From contig CP061009.1 in assembly GCA_025808375.1 (NCBI GenBank), forward strand, positions 3,534,001 to 3,598,000: a DNA stretch of 64,000 nt, given 5' to 3'. A program made the position numbers and the translations under genes. Within the stretch, counting starts at the first letter, position 1, and each line of letters begins with the position of its first letter. The notes under the pieces are model-generated. The model worked only from the letters and a program-made list of their open reading frames with translations. It searched no databases and had not been told where the DNA came from. Source of the stretch: Duncaniella muricolitica. GTDB lineage: Bacteria > Bacteroidota > Bacteroidia > Bacteroidales > Muribaculaceae. Positions 24,844-33,686 of this stretch are shown here, in pieces.

Positions 24844-27222
24844 ATGCGAAACTTATTATTATCGCTTACACTTGCCGCCGGTTTGCCCGGAGCCTTGGCT
24901 CAGGGCCCGCAGAGCAGTTATCTGATGCGTTACGACAAGCCGGCCGAGTATTTTGAGGAGGCCATGGTGATTGGCAACGGCACGATAGGTGCCATCGTGT
25001 ATGGCGGCACGGCCAAGGACCGCATCTCGCTCAACGACATCACTCTCTGGACCGGCGAGCCCGAGAAGGGGGTGACCACTCCCGACGCCTACGAGGCTCT
25101 GGCCGACATACGCGCGGCTCTCGACCGCGAGGATTATCGCGCGGCCGACTCGCTCCAGCTCAAGGTGCAGGGCCATTACAGCGAGAATTATCAGCCTCTC
25201 GGCTCTCTGACCATAACTTACAGGGATACTCCGCAAGGCAAACCGGCCGAATATAAGCGCGGACTTGACCTGCACTCGGCCACGGCGTTTACGTTTGCCG
25301 GTTTCGGCCGATCAAATGACGACCGCCGTCTCACCACATATTACGCTTCGGCCCCCGACTCGGTGATGGTGATACAGGTGCTGTCGGGGCGGCCGTTCAG
25401 TGCGGTCATCGCACTCGACTCGCAGTTGCCCCACACAGCCGTGGCCTCGGGCGACGCCATCACTTCTACCGGCCATGCGGCCTATCAGTCTCTGCCGGGC
25501 TACACCTCGTTTGAGGAAAAACTGCGCTATGACCCTGAGCGGGGCACCCGTTTCTGCACCATAGTCAAGGCCGAGCCCATCGGCGACGGAGAGGTCAAGG
25601 CTCTGCCCGACGGCAGTCTCGACGTGAGCGGATGCACGGGGCTGAATCTCTATGTGACCAATGCCACGAGTTTCAACGGCTTTGACAAAGACCCGGCCAA
25701 GGAGGGCAAGCCTTACCGACAGTTGGCGGAGTCCCGCATACGCAATGCGTCGGCCAAGGGCGCGGAGGCCGTGCGCCGTGATCAGCTTGCCGACTATACA
25801 GCCCTGTTTGACCGTGTGACTCTCGACCTGGGCACCACGCCCGACTCCATAGCCTCGCTCCCGACCGACGTGCAACTGATGCGCTATACCGACCTCGGCG
25901 AGACCAATCCCGACCTCGAGGAGCTGTATTTCAACTATGGCCGCTATCTGCTCATCTCGTGCTCGCGCACCGAAGGGGTGCCGGCCAATCTGCAGGGCCT
26001 GTGGAACGAGTATCTTCTGCCGCCGTGGAGCAGCAACTATACCACCAACATCAATGTGGAGGAGAATTACTGGCCGGCCGAGGTGACCGGTCTGGGCGAG
26101 CTTCACGCCAAGGCTTTGATGCCCTGGATAGCCAATCTCTCCAAGGGCGGACATGAGACGGCCGCTCACTATTATGGCGTTGGGCGAGGCTGGGCTCTCG
26201 GGCATAATTCCGACATCTGGGCCATGACTAATCCTGTGGGTCTCAATTCGGGTGATCCCGTGTGGGCCAACTGGGGCATGGGCAGCGCGTGGCTGGCCTC
26301 ACATATATGGGAGCATTATCTCTTCACGCAGGACAGCGAGTTTCTGAAGGAGTATTATCCGGTGCTTCGCGGTGCGGCGTGGTTTTGCCTCCTGTCGCTC
26401 ATCGAGAAGGATGGCGAACTGATAACGTCGCCCTCCACGTCGCCCGAAAACAAGTATGTGACCAACAAGGGTTATCACGGGGCTACGCTCTACGGGGCTA
26501 CGTCCGACCTGGCCATGGCGCGTCAGTGCATGGCTGATACCCGCGACGCGGCGCGCACGCTCGGTGTTGACGAGGAGCTGTGTGAACGCATCGATTCGAC
26601 TCTGCCGCGTCTGCGTCCCTATAAGATAGGCCGCAAGGGCAATCTTCAGGAGTGGTATCACGACTGGGAGGATGAGGATCCGACTCACCGTCATCAGTCG
26701 CATCTCTACGGGCTCTATCCGGGTCGCCACATATCGGTGGACTCTACCCCCGACCTGGCCCGCGCGGCGGCCCGTACGCTCGAAATCAAGGGTGACAACA
26801 CTACGGGATGGAGCACCGGCTGGCGTGTGAATCTGCTCAGCCGTCTGCGCGACGGGGAGAAGGCTTATGCCATGTACAGGCGTCTGTTGCGCTATGTGTC
26901 GCCCGACAATTATCAGGGTCCCGACAAGCGCAGCGGCGGCGGTACGTATCCCAATCTGCTTGACGCTCACGCGCCGTTTCAGATAGACGGTAATTTCGGC
27001 GGTACGGCCGGTGTGGCCGAGATGCTTGTGCAGTCGACACCCGAGTCTATAACTCTGTTGCCGGCTCTCCCTTCGCAATGGCGCGACGGTGAGGTGAAGG
27101 GTCTGCGTGCCCGCGGCGGTTTTATCATCGACATGGTGTGGCGCGACGGCAAGGTGACGGACTATAAGATCACCTCCCTGACCGGGAAGCCTTATAGTTT
27201 AGAGAGTTTAGAGAGTTTATAG
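24844..27222 (+). CDS. GH95 family alpha-L-fucosidase (or related GH95 enzyme)
   Basis: A 792-residue secreted glycosidase with a signal peptide ending near GALAQ (residue 20). GH95 features are clear: the N-terminal beta domain MVIGNGTIGAIVYGG, the (alpha/alpha)6 barrel with NLQGLWNEYLLPPWSSNY and TTNINVEENYWPAE (the paired Asn of the catalytic site), TSPSTSPENKY with the candidate acid Glu, and DGNFGGTAGVAEML with the conserved Asp. GH95 enzymes remove alpha-1,2-L-fucose or L-galactose by inversion. Export to the periplasm suggests use of host mucin or plant xyloglucan. The C-terminal SLESLESL is encoded by the terminator-like repeat that follows, so the last residues are probably not functional. 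Confidence 0.93.
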   Translation: MRNLLLSLTLAAGLPGALAQGPQSSYLMRYDKPAEYFEEAMVIGNGTIGAIVYGGTAKDRISLNDITLWTGEPEKGVTTPDAYEALADIRAALDREDYRAADSLQLKVQGHYSENYQPLGSLTITYRDTPQGKPAEYKRGLDLHSATAFTFAGFGRSNDDRRLTTYYASAPDSVMVIQVLSGRPFSAVIALDSQLPHTAVASGDAITSTGHAAYQSLPGYTSFEEKLRYDPERGTRFCTIVKAEPIGDGEVKALPDGSLDVSGCTGLNLYVTNATSFNGFDKDPAKEGKPYRQLAESRIRNASAKGAEAVRRDQLADYTALFDRVTLDLGTTPDSIASLPTDVQLMRYTDLGETNPDLEELYFNYGRYLLISCSRTEGVPANLQGLWNEYLLPPWSSNYTTNINVEENYWPAEVTGLGELHAKALMPWIANLSKGGHETAAHYYGVGRGWALGHNSDIWAMTNPVGLNSGDPVWANWGMGSAWLASHIWEHYLFTQDSEFLKEYYPVLRGAAWFCLLSLIEKDGELITSPSTSPENKYVTNKGYHGATLYGATSDLAMARQCMADTRDAARTLGVDEELCERIDSTLPRLRPYKIGRKGNLQEWYHDWEDEDPTHRHQSHLYGLYPGRHISVDSTPDLARAAARTLEIKGDNTTGWSTGWRVNLLSRLRDGEKAYAMYRRLLRYVSPDNYQGPDKRSGGGTYPNLLDAHAPFQIDGNFGGTAGVAEMLVQSTPESITLLPALPSQWRDGEVKGLRARGGFIIDMVWRDGKVTDYKITSLTGKPYSLESLESL

Positions 27223-27310
27223 AGTTTAAAGGAGTTAAAAGAGTAAAGGAGGGCTACAAGACGATGTAGCTCTCCTTTTAACTCTATAAACTCCTTTAAC
27301 TTTATAAACT
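27214..27310. terminator. Inverted repeat of the TTTAAACTC family between GH95 and DUF3109 genes
   Basis: The left arm (27214-27257) and right arm (27266-27310) pair over most of ~43 bp with a small loop. Both are built from AGTTTATAGAG and AGTTTAAAGGAG modules. It ends two convergent genes. The GH95 stop codon lies inside it, and the DUF3109 stop codon overlaps its end. Confidence 0.75.
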
Positions 27311-27906
27311 TATTTCCCGTATTCTTCGAGGTAGGCTTCGCATGCCATGCACAGTTCGTCATACCATTCTTTGCCGAAGCGTTCGGTGAGTGGGCCTTTG
27401 AGAAACTGGTAGAGGCGTATGCCGAGCTGACGTCCTTTCTTTTCGGCGGCACTGCATATCTTCCAGCGGTGGTAGTTGACGGCTGTGAAGGTGGGATATT
27501 CGGTGAGCCTTACGGGGTAGAGGGCGCATGACGATGGTTTGCGGAAGGTGCCGGTCTTGCCCTCGCTGTGGGCGCACTCGATGGCACACTGACACACGCC
27601 TCCGGGTGCGTAGCAGGTGTAGATGCAGTTGCGCCCTTCGACTATCTGGGTGACGAGGTCGCCGTCGGGGTCGAGGTAGCTGGTGCCGGCTTCGGCAATG
27701 CGCTCGCGGGCGGAAGGGAGGAGTTTGTCCTCAAAGGCGGGCAGGAGCTTGTCTATCTCGTCGCGCTCGGCTTGGGTGAGCGGTGCGCCTGCGTCGCCTT
27801 CGATGCAACATTCGCCGAGACATGCGTCGATGTCGCAGCAGAAAAATTGTTCCGCAAGGTCAAGCGAAACAAGTGTGTCCTGTATCTGTAACATTATTTC
27901 TTCCAT
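27310..27906 (-). CDS. DUF3109 family protein, cysteine-rich metal-binding candidate
   Basis: A 198-residue protein with about a dozen cysteines. The N-terminal FFCCDIDACLGECCIEGDAGAPL is the family signature. The central CIYTCYAPGGVCQCAIE and KPSSCALYPVRL parts recall the YkgJ/CxxCxxCC-type zinc or iron-binding proteins. No enzyme activity is established. It is the last gene of the minus-strand group ung, C_GCAxxG_C_C, DUF5103, DUF3109, from which it is separated by 51 bp. A second ATG at 27894 would shorten it by four residues. Confidence 0.88.
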   Translation of the reverse strand: MEEIMLQIQDTLVSLDLAEQFFCCDIDACLGECCIEGDAGAPLTQAERDEIDKLLPAFEDKLLPSARERIAEAGTSYLDPDGDLVTQIVEGRNCIYTCYAPGGVCQCAIECAHSEGKTGTFRKPSSCALYPVRLTEYPTFTAVNYHRWKICSAAEKKGRQLGIRLYQFLKGPLTERFGKEWYDELCMACEAYLEEYGK

Positions 27907-27957
27907 ATATATTCGCTCTTCGAGCGAAGGTTATGAGGTTATGAGGTTATGGGTGGG

Positions 27958-29232
27958 TCAGGTGCCTGAGGTGATGGTGGTGATGCCTACGAGTCGGTCG
28001 AAGCGTGTGCCGCGCGGACGGTGGTAGACTTTGACGGTGTATTGGTTGACGGTCTGGTATTTGTCGCCTTCGACGGGGGCTGTGAGCCCGCGGCCGTCGG
28101 TGCCGTTGGGCACGGTGAGGTATTGGTAGTTGTAAGCTCCCTGTTTGAGCAGCAGGGATTGTTCGTAACAGCCTGTGGCGTGGTTGTAGACCATGTGTGA
28201 CACGGGGTCAAACCGCCTGTCGGTGAGGTCGCCTTCGATAAATATGTCGGCTCCGGCCAGCGGCGGCATCTGTAGGGTGAAGTGGGTGAGCACGTAGTCG
28301 GCTTCGGTGTCGCTGTCGGAGGTGTCGGTGCTTCTGACCAGGTAGCGGCCCTGCTGGGTGCTGTCGTAGAGGTAGCTCTGCGTGGCGCGGGGGGTGTCGG
28401 TGTAGAGCAGGGCGTTGTAGACGGGGGTGTCGTGGGTCACGCGCTCTATGCCGAGTCCGGGATAGTTGACCGATGAGGTGTCGAAGCGGCGATATTCGTT
28501 GCCTGCGTCGAAGATGAGCGGACGCAGGTGTTCGTATATCACTCTCGAGCCGTTGACGCGCTGGGGGGTGGTGAGTATGACTTCGTTGTCGGGGCGTCCG
28601 TTCTGGGTGACGACTATGCGCAGGTCGTTGAATGGGTCGTCGAGGCTGAGATTGCGTGTGTCGACTGTGATGCCAAGCTGCTGGTGGCTGTCGTTGGAGT
28701 CGATGTCGGTGCGCGAGCTTACGGTGACGCCTATGGGGGCGGTGAAGTCGCATACGGCGAAACGTGCCTGCAGGAGTGTGTCGTCGGGATCGCGCTCGTC
28801 ATAGACTCTGACCAGATAGTTGCCGGACTGAGTGATGCTTACCTGTTCGTTGGGCAGTGTGATGGTGTAGTGGACGTAGTGGACCACGGTGGCTTGGGAG
28901 TAGCGGTAGTCGTCGACGGTGCCTTCGTTGAAGCTGTCGAGAAACTCTGAGTCGACCAGCCCTTCGGGCCGCCATGAGGCGTCGCAGTGGGTGAGTGAGT
29001 AGCGCAGGTAACGGTGTTCGTCGGCAAGTTCGTCAAACGAGATTATTATCCTGTCGGACGGGTCGGCGAGGTTGATGACGGGCAGGGCGAAGAGGTCGCC
29101 GCCGAGGGTGACGCCGAGGGTTTTGACGGTTGTGTGCATGACGCCCTGGCGCGTGTCGGCCGGCTCTTCGCCGTGTGTGGCGAAGGGGAGCAGCAGGAGC
29201 AGTGACAGCAGGGCTGTGAGCGGTCTATGCAT
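27958..29232 (-). CDS. DUF5103 / type IX secretion system plug protein
   Basis: A 424-residue exported protein with a signal peptide (residues 1-21). It matches the DUF5103 family, whose N-terminal domain is the plug that closes the periplasmic side of the SprA translocon in type IX secretion. Typical text is RIIISFDELADEHRYLRYSLTHCDASW (residues 62-88) and PLAGADIFIEGDLTDRRFD followed by GAYNYQYL in the C-terminal part. No other T9SS gene is in the window, and some Bacteroidales keep this gene without a full system. The 5' end overlaps the C_GCAxxG_C_C gene by 8 bp, so the two are co-transcribed. Confidence 0.88.
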   Translation of the reverse strand: MHRPLTALLSLLLLLPFATHGEEPADTRQGVMHTTVKTLGVTLGGDLFALPVINLADPSDRIIISFDELADEHRYLRYSLTHCDASWRPEGLVDSEFLDSFNEGTVDDYRYSQATVVHYVHYTITLPNEQVSITQSGNYLVRVYDERDPDDTLLQARFAVCDFTAPIGVTVSSRTDIDSNDSHQQLGITVDTRNLSLDDPFNDLRIVVTQNGRPDNEVILTTPQRVNGSRVIYEHLRPLIFDAGNEYRRFDTSSVNYPGLGIERVTHDTPVYNALLYTDTPRATQSYLYDSTQQGRYLVRSTDTSDSDTEADYVLTHFTLQMPPLAGADIFIEGDLTDRRFDPVSHMVYNHATGCYEQSLLLKQGAYNYQYLTVPNGTDGRGLTAPVEGDKYQTVNQYTVKVYHRPRGTRFDRLVGITTITSGT

Positions 29233-29632
29233 CTTGGGCGGAAAGACGGTTGTGAAGGAGGGTCACGGCGTCGGTGATGAGGTCGATGCATGGTTTGCGA
29301 CCTTCTTTCTTGAGGTCGCGACAGTCGGTGTAGCCTTCGAGGTTGTCGAAAGCTGTCACGGCCTCTCTGACGTGGCGGTAGAGTTCGGGGCGGGGTAGGT
29401 CTTTGTGTACGAGACCGAGCACCATGGCTGAGCCTGTGACGGCTCCGCAGATTTCGCCGCTGGCTCCCAGGCCGGAGCCGAATCCGTGGGATACGTCGGC
29501 CAGCAGACGGCTGTCGCCGTCGATGATGTCGTCAAACGAGAGTAGCAGACATTGGGCGCAGTTGTAGCCTTGGGCGCGGAGCTGGCGGGCCCGCTCGACG
29601 CGTTGGTCGAGAGTGTATTTCATATTTTCCAT
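29225..29632 (-). CDS. C_GCAxxG_C_C family redox protein
   Basis: A 135-residue protein of the C_GCAxxG_C_C family. The motif pieces are YNCAQCLLLSF (Cys pair), GFGSGLGASGEICGAVTGS (the GxxGxxGCGAxxG-like loop with Cys) and a late DCRDLKKEGRKPCID. The family often sits with redox or transport genes and is thought to bind metal or act by thiol chemistry. No reaction is proven. The longer open frame up to 29968 lies inside the ung gene in another frame, so the start is ATG at 29632, 11 bp after the ung stop. Confidence 0.88.
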   Translation of the reverse strand: MENMKYTLDQRVERARQLRAQGYNCAQCLLLSFDDIIDGDSRLLADVSHGFGSGLGASGEICGAVTGSAMVLGLVHKDLPRPELYRHVREAVTAFDNLEGYTDCRDLKKEGRKPCIDLITDAVTLLHNRLSAQDA

Positions 29633-29643
29633 ACAGTGTGTAA

Positions 29644-30306
29644 TTACCAGTTGATGGGTGTCAGGCCCCGCGAGACGAGATAGTCGTTGGCGCGGGAGAA
29701 GGGGCGGCTGCCGAAAAATCCGCGCGACGCGCTGAGCGGGGAGGGGTGGGGCGACTCGATGACGCAGTGGCGCATGCGGTCGATAAATGCTCCTTTGCGC
29801 TGTGCGTAGGCTCCCCAGAGGATAAAGACGAGCCCTTCGCGCTCTTGTGCGAGACGGCGCACTGCGGCGTCGGTAAATTCTTCCCATCCGTGGCCCTGGT
29901 GAGAGCCTGCGCTTCCGGCGCGCACGGTGAGGGTGGCGTTGAGGAGCAATACGCCTTGTGTGGCCCATCGGCTGAGGTCGCCCGAGGGGGGCGGTGTCAC
30001 TCCGAGGTCGGACTGGATTTCTTTATAGATGTTCTGGAGCGAGCGTGGTATCTCTATGCCCGGATTGACCGAGAAGCTGAGTCCGTTGGCTTGTCCGTAG
30101 CCGTGGTAGGGGTCTTGTCCGAGTATCACGACTTTTACTTTGTCGAAGGGGCATGCGTCGAAGGCTGCAAATATCCTGCCTGCGGGCGGGTAGATGACTG
30201 CTGAGGCATACTCTCCGCGCACGAAGTCGGTGAGCCGTGCGAAATATTCTTTGTCCCATTCGGCGGCAAGTGCGTGATGCCACGATGGCTCTATCCTCAC
30301 GTTCAT
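29644..30306 (-). CDS. ung: Uracil-DNA glycosylase (family 1)
   Basis: A 220-residue Ung that removes uracil from DNA in base excision repair. The water-activating motif is GQDPYHGYGQANGLSFSV. The Ser/Pro loop, the LLLNATLTVRAGSAGSHQGHGWEEFTD strand and the DNA intercalation loop ESPHPSPLSASRGFFGSRPFS are intact. I chose the ATG at 30306 (MNVRIEPSW). The upstream extension overlaps the A/T-rich promoter region shared with tRNA-Arg. It leads the minus-strand group that ends with DUF3109. Confidence 0.96.
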   Translation of the reverse strand: MNVRIEPSWHHALAAEWDKEYFARLTDFVRGEYASAVIYPPAGRIFAAFDACPFDKVKVVILGQDPYHGYGQANGLSFSVNPGIEIPRSLQNIYKEIQSDLGVTPPPSGDLSRWATQGVLLLNATLTVRAGSAGSHQGHGWEEFTDAAVRRLAQEREGLVFILWGAYAQRKGAFIDRMRHCVIESPHPSPLSASRGFFGSRPFSRANDYLVSRGLTPINW

Positions 30307-30330
30307 GATTGGTATTGGTTTCTTTTTTTC

Positions 30331-30361
30331 TTGCAAAAATACAAAATATATCTTAACTTTG
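30331..30361 (+). promoter_or_regulatory. tRNA-Arg promoter (TTG-N20-TAACTTTG)
   Basis: TTG at 30331-30333 and TAACTTTG at 30354-30361 with a 20-bp spacer, 39 bp before tRNA-Arg. Confidence 0.8.
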
Positions 30362-30400
30362 CACTTTATAAGGCTCCAATATGGCATATTGGGATGATAT

Positions 30401-30475
30401 GTTCCCGTAGTTCAATGGATAGAATATCGGATTCCGGTTCCGACGATTAGGGTTCGACTCCCTACGGGAATACCA
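30401..30475 (+). tRNA. tRNA-Arg (anticodon CCG)
   Basis: Acceptor GTTCCCG pairs with CGGGAAT (terminal G-U). The anticodon arm is TCGGA-TTCCGGT-TCCGA with anticodon CCG. The T arm is TAGGG-TTCGACT-CCCTA. CCA appears to be encoded at 30473-30475. Confidence 0.95.
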
Positions 30476-30479
30476 GACT

Positions 30480-30520
30480 AAAGCGGAGAAAGGCTTTTTA
30501 CCGAGGCTTTTCTCCGCTTT
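30480..30520 (+). terminator. Terminator after tRNA-Arg
   Basis: Nearly perfect 15- to 16-bp arms (AAAGCGGAGAAAGGC and its complement) surround a short loop and end in CTTT, directly after the tRNA. Confidence 0.8.
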
Positions 30521-30888
30521 GATGTTGCTGCCGGGGAGCTGGAAAATCGGCATCACTCTAATTATTAATGAAAAACGAAAGCAATGACTTCGAGGTCGGA
30601 TAATCCGGGGACATGATTTCAGGCGAAATCCTTGCAGATTACGAAGATTCTTGCGAAATTTGCCATGAAATCGCGCATAAGCAGACAAATAGTAGTTAAC
30701 GGTGTAGCTACCACTAATTTACCGACAATCTGCAAATAATGCAACGTTCCTATTGATAAATATTTAGAATTATAATTCAGCCAACGAGCTATAATTTTTT
30801 AATTTCATCCGAATAAGATATAATAACGGCTTTCCGGCCTTATGAGTTCAATCCGGTGCTGACAAAACTGTAACTGATGAGAAATCAC
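30521..30888. other. A/T-rich non-coding gap between tRNA-Arg and a lipoprotein gene
   Basis: About 370 bp that become steadily more A/T-rich toward 30800. I see no credible reading frame, no copy of the tRNA-Arg 3' end and no strong hairpin. No TAnnTTTG box stands at a good distance from the next start. It marks the edge of a lower-G+C stretch that contains the lipoprotein and the restriction-modification fusion. Confidence 0.5.
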
Positions 30889-31350
30889 ATGAATAACCTG
30901 ACCAAATACTTTCTCGTGATAGTCGCAATAATGGCTCTTGCGGGATGCTCTACGTCCAAATCGACGGTTTCCGGCAGTGTCGATCTGTCAAAATATGAGT
31001 ATGCCATGGTAATCAACAACAACACATATCATATCCCGGCCGAGCTGATGGAGTATGAAATCATGTTGTTTGATGCTGTTGAGGATTCGCGTCTGAAACT
31101 CGTGAGCGATGCCCGTATTTACGAATTGTCACCCGGTCAACAGGAAAAACTTCTGCTGGTCAAATATGGTGTGAGCATCCGCACCGAAGAAACTATCGTA
31201 ACAGTCAACTTCATAGACTATTTCACCGGCCGTCCGGTGGCATCGTGCCGTGGAGCCTACTCCTCGCTGGGAGTCGCGGGTGCCTCGCATGATATAAAAG
31301 GAGCCATAAAACGAGTGGCGAAGCAAATCTCCGAAACGTTTCCCAAATAA
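30889..31350 (+). CDS. Small lipoprotein of unknown function
   Basis: A 153-residue lipoprotein. The signal peptide MNNLTKYFLVIVAIMALAGC ends in a strong lipobox (LAGC), followed by an S/T-rich linker and a ~110-residue domain with alternating strands (YAMVINNNTYHIPAEL, then EETIVTVNFIDYFTGRPVASCRG) and an amphipathic C-terminal helix (KGAIKRVAKQISETF). The fold hints at small periplasmic domains of the DUF4136 kind, but I cannot assign a family. The ATG at 30877 would add four residues. It is a single gene, convergent with the restriction-modification fusion, with a nested hairpin between them. Confidence 0.75.
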   Translation: MNNLTKYFLVIVAIMALAGCSTSKSTVSGSVDLSKYEYAMVINNNTYHIPAELMEYEIMLFDAVEDSRLKLVSDARIYELSPGQQEKLLLVKYGVSIRTEETIVTVNFIDYFTGRPVASCRGAYSSLGVAGASHDIKGAIKRVAKQISETFPK

Positions 31351-31370
31351 GCACCATCTTAAATTAAATG

Positions 31371-31424
31371 CCGGCATGATGCACCTCTCCGCCGCATCGG
31401 CGGCAGGGAGGTGCATCATGCCGG
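31371..31424. terminator. Nested hairpin between the lipoprotein gene and the RM fusion
   Basis: Outer 17-bp arms (31371-31387 and 31408-31424) are perfect complements. Inside them a CCGCCG-CAT-CGGCGG hairpin forms. The right arm includes the stop codon region of the convergent restriction-modification gene, so one structure serves both. Confidence 0.75.
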
Positions 31425-33425
31425 TTTCCATCCGGTCATATCGATATCGTCATAGCCTCTCGACTTTATTATATCAGGCACATCATCGAGCGAAGGAAAC
31501 TCCCTGGACATTTCAGAACGCATTTTTTCAAGCAATATGTCGCCCAGACTATCGGCATAACGTCCCCGCAAAGCCATGTCATACCATTCTATCAGGTCTC
31601 TTTCAGTCACAATGCTTTGGATGCGGCTCTTCCATCCTATCTGCGTGAGCAATGAGAGTATGACGCCCTTTTCAGCGTCCTTGCACACTATCACGATTCT
31701 ATCGCTGGCAATGCCTGAGACTATCGATTCAGCCAATTCTTCGTCCAACGACAAATGTTTTATCTGAATGGCCGGCCCCCAGTTGGAGTACATATCCAGC
31801 CCTCTGTCAGCGGCATTGGTCACACCTACTCTATACACTCGCGCGGCATGACTGTGGACTGGAGTCTCAATATTCAGACACATAATCTTTTCGGCAAAGT
31901 CTCCAAACTCTCTGAGAACATCAATACGAGAGGCATCCACCGAAACCTCAACTTTAAGCCGGAGAGCTTCAACCAAGGTTGAAAACAAGGCATACACGAC
32001 GATTTCATACACCTTGTCAAGACTTCTTTTCAGACCGGGTTCGTTCCAGAATCCATCGATAAACGACTTTACATCAAAGTTTTCTTTCGTCGTCCGGTTG
32101 AGTCTTGCCAAAGCAGAGGCAAGCTGGGTGTGTTTGTTTGTAAACCTACTGTATATGTAGGCCTCGATGGCCCCGCCGGTACGGTTGTTCTCTTCTGCCA
32201 GAATCTTGAGAATACGCGGAGGCACGGCATTTTCATTAAACAGATCATCCTGAAATCGCGCGCTGCTGTTGCATGTGCGGCCAAGCAACACCTGCGTGAC
32301 CATATCACGCCAACGTTTGCTTGCATTTCTATACGACTCAAGATCATCAAGGTCTACGTCGCCATGCACACGCGCATGATACAGTATCTCGCCAATCTGA
32401 ATAGGTTTGTAAAGATGCACCCTTGACTTTCTGATTATATTGTCAAGAGCTTCTTTTGCCAATAACACATCTTTCTCCATAAGTACGCTGTCTGATTTAT
32501 CATAATTTTTCAGAGCCTGAATCATCTGCGAAGCCACGGCCCGGATTACCGGGACTGCTACAGAATTGCCTGTCTGATGTTTAAGTTTGCCATACGGGAC
32601 TACGACCTTGAAGTTTTCGGGAAATCCCTGCAATCGGAGCATTTCCCTTTCAGTCGGTCTCCGCTCGTCATTTATAAGTATATAATTTGCCGAAGCCCCG
32701 GCTCTCAGACATGAACTGTAGTGATGGGGCGTAATGCTGCCGGCCATGTTTTCATGAGATATATACGGACGAGGATAATGAGGGTCTTTCAACCGCATCA
32801 GACGAGACTCTCTGATACGGTCTTTTACATAATATTTCTCATCGACATCACGTTCAAGCACATCCGACAATGACTGTCGCTCAGCCAAAGGCACCGGCTC
32901 GGGAAATGTGAACAGTACATCGTCAATGAAACCGACTATTATTATCCGCTCACGCTTCTGAGGGACTCCGAAGTCCAAGGCATTGAGCACTTTCGCATAG
33001 ACGTTATAGCCCAATGACTCGAGATGGGAACGTATGATTCTGAACGTGTTGCCCTTGTCATGCGACACAAGATTACGCACATTCTCAAGCATAAATGCCC
33101 GAGGCCTTTTTTCAGCCAGGATACGTTCTATCTCAAAAAAAAGTGTTCCGCATGTCTCGTTGTCAAAACCTTCCTTTTTGCCAATTATTGAGAATGCCTG
33201 ACACGGAAATCCGGCCAATAATATCTCAAAATCAGGTATATCCCGGGCTTCGATTTTTGTAATGTCACCCGAGGGATATTCACCGAAATTGGCCTCATAA
33301 GTTTTGCATGCATCCTCATCAAACTCCGATGAAAACACACATTTACCCCCCAAGGCTTCAAACCCGAGGCGTATGCCACCAATCCCTGCAAACAGGTCTA
33401 TAAATCTAAATGAATCCCAATTCAT
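31416..33425 (-). CDS. Fused C5-cytosine DNA methyltransferase / HaeII-family restriction endonuclease
   Basis: A 669-residue single polypeptide. Residues 1-315 are a C5-cytosine methyltransferase: motif I FIDLFAGIGGIRLG, motif IV GFPCQAFS with catalytic Cys75, ENV (114-116), QKRERI and a C-terminal GNSVAVPV. From residue 316 (MEKDVLLAKEALDN, KSRVHLYKPIQIGEILYH, YRVGVTNAADRGLDMYSN) the sequence is that of the HaeII endonuclease family, with a DRGLDMY...AIQIK stretch that fits a PD-(D/E)xK site. By homology the target would be RGCGCY, which is inference. The two halves equal the lengths of separate M.HaeII- and R.HaeII-type proteins. An in-frame ATG at 32480 could also give free endonuclease. 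The start at 33425 is supported by a TAACTTTG box at 33452-33459. Upstream extension would cross it. Confidence 0.9.
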   Translation of the reverse strand: MNWDSFRFIDLFAGIGGIRLGFEALGGKCVFSSEFDEDACKTYEANFGEYPSGDITKIEARDIPDFEILLAGFPCQAFSIIGKKEGFDNETCGTLFFEIERILAEKRPRAFMLENVRNLVSHDKGNTFRIIRSHLESLGYNVYAKVLNALDFGVPQKRERIIIVGFIDDVLFTFPEPVPLAERQSLSDVLERDVDEKYYVKDRIRESRLMRLKDPHYPRPYISHENMAGSITPHHYSSCLRAGASANYILINDERRPTEREMLRLQGFPENFKVVVPYGKLKHQTGNSVAVPVIRAVASQMIQALKNYDKSDSVLMEKDVLLAKEALDNIIRKSRVHLYKPIQIGEILYHARVHGDVDLDDLESYRNASKRWRDMVTQVLLGRTCNSSARFQDDLFNENAVPPRILKILAEENNRTGGAIEAYIYSRFTNKHTQLASALARLNRTTKENFDVKSFIDGFWNEPGLKRSLDKVYEIVVYALFSTLVEALRLKVEVSVDASRIDVLREFGDFAEKIMCLNIETPVHSHAARVYRVGVTNAADRGLDMYSNWGPAIQIKHLSLDEELAESIVSGIASDRIVIVCKDAEKGVILSLLTQIGWKSRIQSIVTERDLIEWYDMALRGRYADSLGDILLEKMRSEMSREFPSLDDVPDIIKSRGYDDIDMTGWKPA

Positions 33426-33451
33426 TCGCGAAAAACGACAAATATCGACAA

Positions 33452-33459
33452 CAAAGTTA
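33452..33459 (-). promoter_or_regulatory. -7 box (TAACTTTG, minus strand) of the RM fusion
   Basis: TAACTTTG on the minus strand, 26 bp before the ATG at 33425. No TTG was found at the -33 position. Confidence 0.6.
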
Positions 33460-33617
33460 ATGAAAAAAATCCTCATTATCATCATCGGCTTTGTATCATC
33501 AGACCTAAAACCGGTTTGACCGGCCTGCCGTAAGTCGATGGAGTCAGCAGGTGGAGGGCCTTTGCGACGGGGTGGGAATCGTGCTTTACATAAAAATAAA
33601 TTATTAACAAAAAATAG

Positions 33618-33648
33618 TTGCAATTGGGCGCAAATAGCAGTAACTTTG
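33618..33648 (+). promoter_or_regulatory. pyrE promoter (TTG-N20-TAACTTTG)
   Basis: TTG at 33618-33620 and TAACTTTG at 33641-33648 with a 20-bp spacer, 38 bp before pyrE. This is one of the best promoter matches in the window. Confidence 0.82.
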
Positions 33649-33686
33649 CGGGCGAAATACTGATGACACATCAATTCTTATAAGCT

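Noticed and set aside
30401..33600. tRNA-Arg as the attachment site of an island holding the RM fusion
   Set aside because: I looked for a copy of the tRNA 3' end downstream up to pyrE and saw none. No integrase is present. The lower G+C of 30521-33600 stays unexplained.
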